Source: Apostichopus japonicus (lineage: Eukaryota; Echinodermata; Holothuroidea; Aspidochirotida; Stichopodidae). Taken from it: DNA of 64,000 nucleotides. This document shows positions 60,512 to 64,000 of this stretch, piece after piece; within the stretch, counting starts at the first letter, position 1, and every line of letters begins with the position of its first letter. The DNA lies in NCBI RefSeq assembly GCF_037975245.1, contig NC_092583.1, positions 10,640,764 through 10,704,763 of the forward strand, given 5' to 3'. The notes under the pieces are model-generated. The model worked only from the letters and a program-made list of their open reading frames with translations. It was not told where the DNA came from and searched no databases. The translations under genes and the position numbers were made by a program.

Positions 60512-60738
60512 CAAGTGGATCTGTTACTATTAAAGCATGGCAGGCCAGTCTTTATTCTGAGTGTATAGAGCCCTCTGTGAGAAGTCTATCTTCCTATTGA
60601 CAAGACCATATCTAGGGTATCTGTGACTATTAAACCAGGGCAGACCAGTCTTTCTTTATTCTGAGTGTATGGAGCAGTCTGTGAGACCTTGTGGATCTGT
60701 TACTATTAAACCAGGGCTGACCAGTCTTTCTTTGATCC
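60512..60738 (+). repeat. Three-copy tandem repeat in the FAM133 3' UTR
   Basis: CTGTTACTATTAAACCAGGG, ACCAGTCTTTCTTTATTCTG and AGTGTATGGAGC recur at about 60512, 60617 and 60690. Copy 3 is shorter. Confidence 0.82.
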
Positions 60739-63700
60739 TAGTTAAAAAGAAGCAGTTGAAGAGATGTCTATTTTCGGTGTGACAAGAATCTCTCCAAGGG
60801 TAACTACCACTCTTAAAGGAGGGCTGGCCTTTAAATCTGAAACCACCATTTAGATTGTGTCACTATTAAACAGATATGCTGGTGGTCACCTTGGTTTGTT
60901 CTGGGTATTAACATTAAAGGCGAGTTGTTGCTGGATAACAAGTGAAACCCAACACATCTGAGTAGAACCCATAGTAATCACTATTCATCTCCTTGCTGGG
61001 TTTATTGTGAATGCTTGGAACTTCAGAATTTTGGTATTTTTGGAGAAGGCCACTTTACCCCCAATTTTTTTTTTTTTTTTGTGCAATTAGGTAACACTGT
61101 GGAATATTTATTAAAACATTGCAATTGGGATCCTGTAGCCTAGGTAACCCGATGTCACTAGTAGTGAGTTGAAGGAATTGTAAGATGTTAAACTAGGATG
61201 GAAGACAGAATTCTCAAAGTAGATTGTATGACAATCAGCACTTACAATCTGGGAAAAGTTTTAGTATTGAAATGTTTTGAATCCTTTGAACCTTTGTCTC
61301 TCATAAAAATTACTTATGGTTTCAGTGTACAAAGACGGCTATACATCTTTGTTGCACTTGTATAGCAATTAGCCCATTTTGTATAGCATTTTGGGATGCG
61401 ATACTTGGATGAAATTATTCCCAGACTAAGGGGCGTCAGTAGGGCCTCAGCAGAAGCAGTAGCCTCGGATGTGGAATTGCACTTAGTTTGCTTAATAGGC
61501 TCAAGCAGTTTTTGCTTGTCAGTGAGAGGGAAAGAGAGAGAGAGAGGTGGAGAAAGGGGTCCAAGGGGAGGGAAATAGTAAAAAAAAAGGAGGGTCACTT
61601 TGGTTCTGTAGAATATTCTTCATCATACTTATCGGCAGCACTTTCAGTTTATGGAAAGCTTGCCAACATTTTTAAACTTTTGTACAAAGGAACTTGAAAT
61701 ATGCTTCAAGGTGCAAGTGTCTTATTACTATATATGAGGAGATAAAAAATAAAAAAACTTTTTGAATAATGTTTTTGGATAATGTTTTCAAGATGAATTT
61801 TTAGAACAAATGTGTTTTGGAATTACTAGATGGACAAGTTGAGTAAGTGCAAAAGATTTATCGCTGACTATGTTACATTAGTCATAAAGTAGACGTTTAA
61901 TAGGTCTGATAGCTTTTATAAAGACACACCAGCGTGCTTGCCCTACTGCCTTAGTCCTACAGCACTCTCATTGCGCATGTAGTTAGACCTTGCCAGTAGT
62001 TTATCATTGTTATCAAGGGTTTATGCTTAAGGACAGGTTGATACCAGTTTGTCAAGTAGGGGGGGGGGGGGGCAGGCTTCATACTTAATAGGAATTCGTA
62101 CAGAGCGTTGCTCTTGCTATACGAGTGACAACTGAGTGGTCAATGTCACAAGTGGCTGGGGTTTATTGATCATAGTAATGAAACCTAATCAGTTTGTTCA
62201 AAAGAGGAAGTTTTAATCATAATTTTGTGAACTGCCTAGATATTTTTAGATATGACTCATAATAGGGGGGGGGGGGTTCGTTTACATTGCTGTGTGTATC
62301 TTGTAGGTGGTACAAAACCCAAAACAATAGACCGAAAAGCAGATAGAAAAACAAAAAGATTCTTTTGTCAATTGTGCCTCGGTGTGATATCACTTCTCCT
62401 TTGTTCAAATTCCCTTTAAAGTACAAAATGTATGAACTTCAAATGAACATATATTACGTAAATGGCACGTAGGAATTTCACCATGATGTTAAAAATCTAT
62501 TCCCTATCTATTTTACAGGCCTTTTTTCATTTTTTTTGCACTGGCCATTTCTTTTAAAGAATTTTCAATCCATTTAAAGTTTTCATTTTTGACAATCTTT
62601 GTTTGATATTACAGAAGAGACCCAGAGAATGTATATCTCGTATCATCTCCATGAGTGTGTTTAGAAATGATGAAATCCCGCAACAATTTCCAAAAGTTGT
62701 TGGTAGAAGACATCAGTTTACCAATAAATTTGTTGCATTCCAAAAAACAAAAATCAGGTTCTCTCGAATTAGGTGGCACCAGATTGTCGCAACCCGGGAA
62801 ATAATTTGCTGTGCATATATTTGTAGCATTGTCAAAGGTTCTCAACTGTGTCTCTTATAAAATAATGTGGTTCAAATGTACTAAACCTGCTATAAAAATT
62901 TGCGTGTCTATAAGGAATGTTGCCAATTTTTGCAATATTAATTTTTTTGCAATACGATTCTGGATAAATTGTATGTGACTGTATAGACCTCTAAGTTATT
63001 TTCAGGGGTATCCAAATATGTTTAATTAATATTACATGTTTTGATCAAAATATATTCAGATGTTATGACATACTTCTACTTTTAAATGTATTGAAAATAG
63101 GTAAAAAAATCATGATATTGGCCACTCTCTTTAACTGTCGAAAATTATGAATAGTTTCAGCAACAAACTTAAATTTCAAAGTGTAATATTGTAGGAAAGG
63201 AAACACACAAGGGCTAGAAGATAAATGCATTTATCCACCCTTTCTTCCTTCTGTCTGAAAATTCTGCGTAGAGAAATTATTATTATTATTAATATTTTCA
63301 GTTTTGGGAGAATTATTTAAAATAAAAGGGCCACAGAAGTGTTCGATTCTAAAGCAACTTCTACATTTTGTATATTGGTAAGAAGATTGCCGAAAGTAAT
63401 TTTGTCCTTTTGTGGTTCACACCTGTCATACCTTCCATGTTTATATTCGTTTTATTGAAATAAATTGCTCCTGACAAATTCATCTGTGTATTAATGTTTT
63501 TGATTTTTTTTTGTTGGTCGTTGAATGAGTATTTCAAATCTTGTCTTTTAGAGGGTTTTCGTATGTTGGTTTACAACAACATCCCTTCACATATTAGGTT
63601 TTAGAAGTTGTATACCAACCATGGCTCATGTAGGTGTTACCTCTCTAAATGGGTAAACGCTTAACATAATTAGACGAACAGAGGAGCTGACGTCATCAAG

Positions 63701-64000
63701 ATTTAGCTTAAAGGAGCGTGCTACTTGTTAAATATTTATTTAAACGTTGTGGATATCGTGAAAATTAACATAACGAACGAAGTATTTCTGCTTTATATTT
63801 GCCCTCCATTATAACCTCCCCTCTACTGTCTATAACTTTGCCCATTAAGTCTTCAAAGATCATACTCTAATACGGCACCAATCAAATCTGACGAAAAGTA
63901 AAACATGTTCGGGTACATTTACGATATATATTCACGGAAATAATGCACATACAAGATGACGTCATGGAATGTCACACGACTTCACAACCTGTCACGAGTC
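60739..64000. other. Probable long 3' UTR and downstream sequence
   Basis: AT-rich with T- and G-homopolymers (61064-61080, 62061-62072, 62265-62277). No further exon with splice sites seen. Confidence 0.4.
63459..63464 (+). terminator. Candidate poly(A) signal AATAAA
   Basis: AATAAA followed within 30-75 bases by GT/T-rich sequence (TGTGTATTAATGTTTTTG). Other AATAAA hexamers lie at 61748 and 63321, so the 3' end of FAM133 is not settled. Confidence 0.35.

Noticed and set aside
62603-62860. Overlapping 85- and 78-codon open frames on opposite strands
   Set aside because: No splice context, no family resemblance; probably within the FAM133 3' UTR.

Overview
The window is eukaryotic and almost certainly from an invertebrate animal. 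It is AT-rich, has introns with GTAAGT/GTGAGT-type splice sites, about 3% coding sequence, and dense non-autonomous transposons. The one gene I can name belongs to a metazoan family (FAM133). A TU-like foldback element, T2/Kolobok-like MITEs (short non-autonomous DNA transposons) and a THAP-bearing P-like transposon would fit an invertebrate deuterostome such as an echinoderm. The species-level guess is weak.

Layout. (1) Minus strand, 1-30297: the 5' part of a large gene, transcribed right to left and running off the left edge. Coding exons are at 30297-30263, 5291-5243 and 1301-1 (still open). The phases join perfectly. The predicted N-terminal ~460 residues are Lys/Ser/Glu-rich and disordered. 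I do not recognise the protein with confidence; SETD2 is a weak candidate. Its ~25-kb intron 1 holds two large satellite arrays (31-bp units at 9500-12010; 48-bp units in three blocks between 19246 and 23235), a tRNA-derived SINE, LINE 3' ends and a hAT element. (2) 30300-49485: a gene-poor interval between two divergent promoters, full of repeats. Its most striking content is a three-level nest of DNA transposons at 42847-46125: a hAT-like element interrupted by a 2980-bp P-like element (perfect 32-bp inverted ends, 8-bp target duplication, intact THAP exon), itself interrupted by another hAT-like element. (3) Plus strand, 49486-60471: a complete FAM133 gene in eight coding exons (182 aa). 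Intron 1 contains a foldback transposon and a tandemly duplicated, donor-less copy of exon 2. Later introns carry a MITE and three hAT-type elements, two with perfect 8-bp target duplications. (4) 60472-64000: probable long 3' UTR and downstream sequence, with a tandem repeat just after the stop codon and a candidate poly(A) signal at 63459.

The two genes are head-to-head but 19 kb apart, so a shared promoter is unlikely. Most long open frames here are shadows of exons on the other strand or artefacts of tandem repeats. The real exons are short, or open to the window edge, and were found by splice sites and phase.
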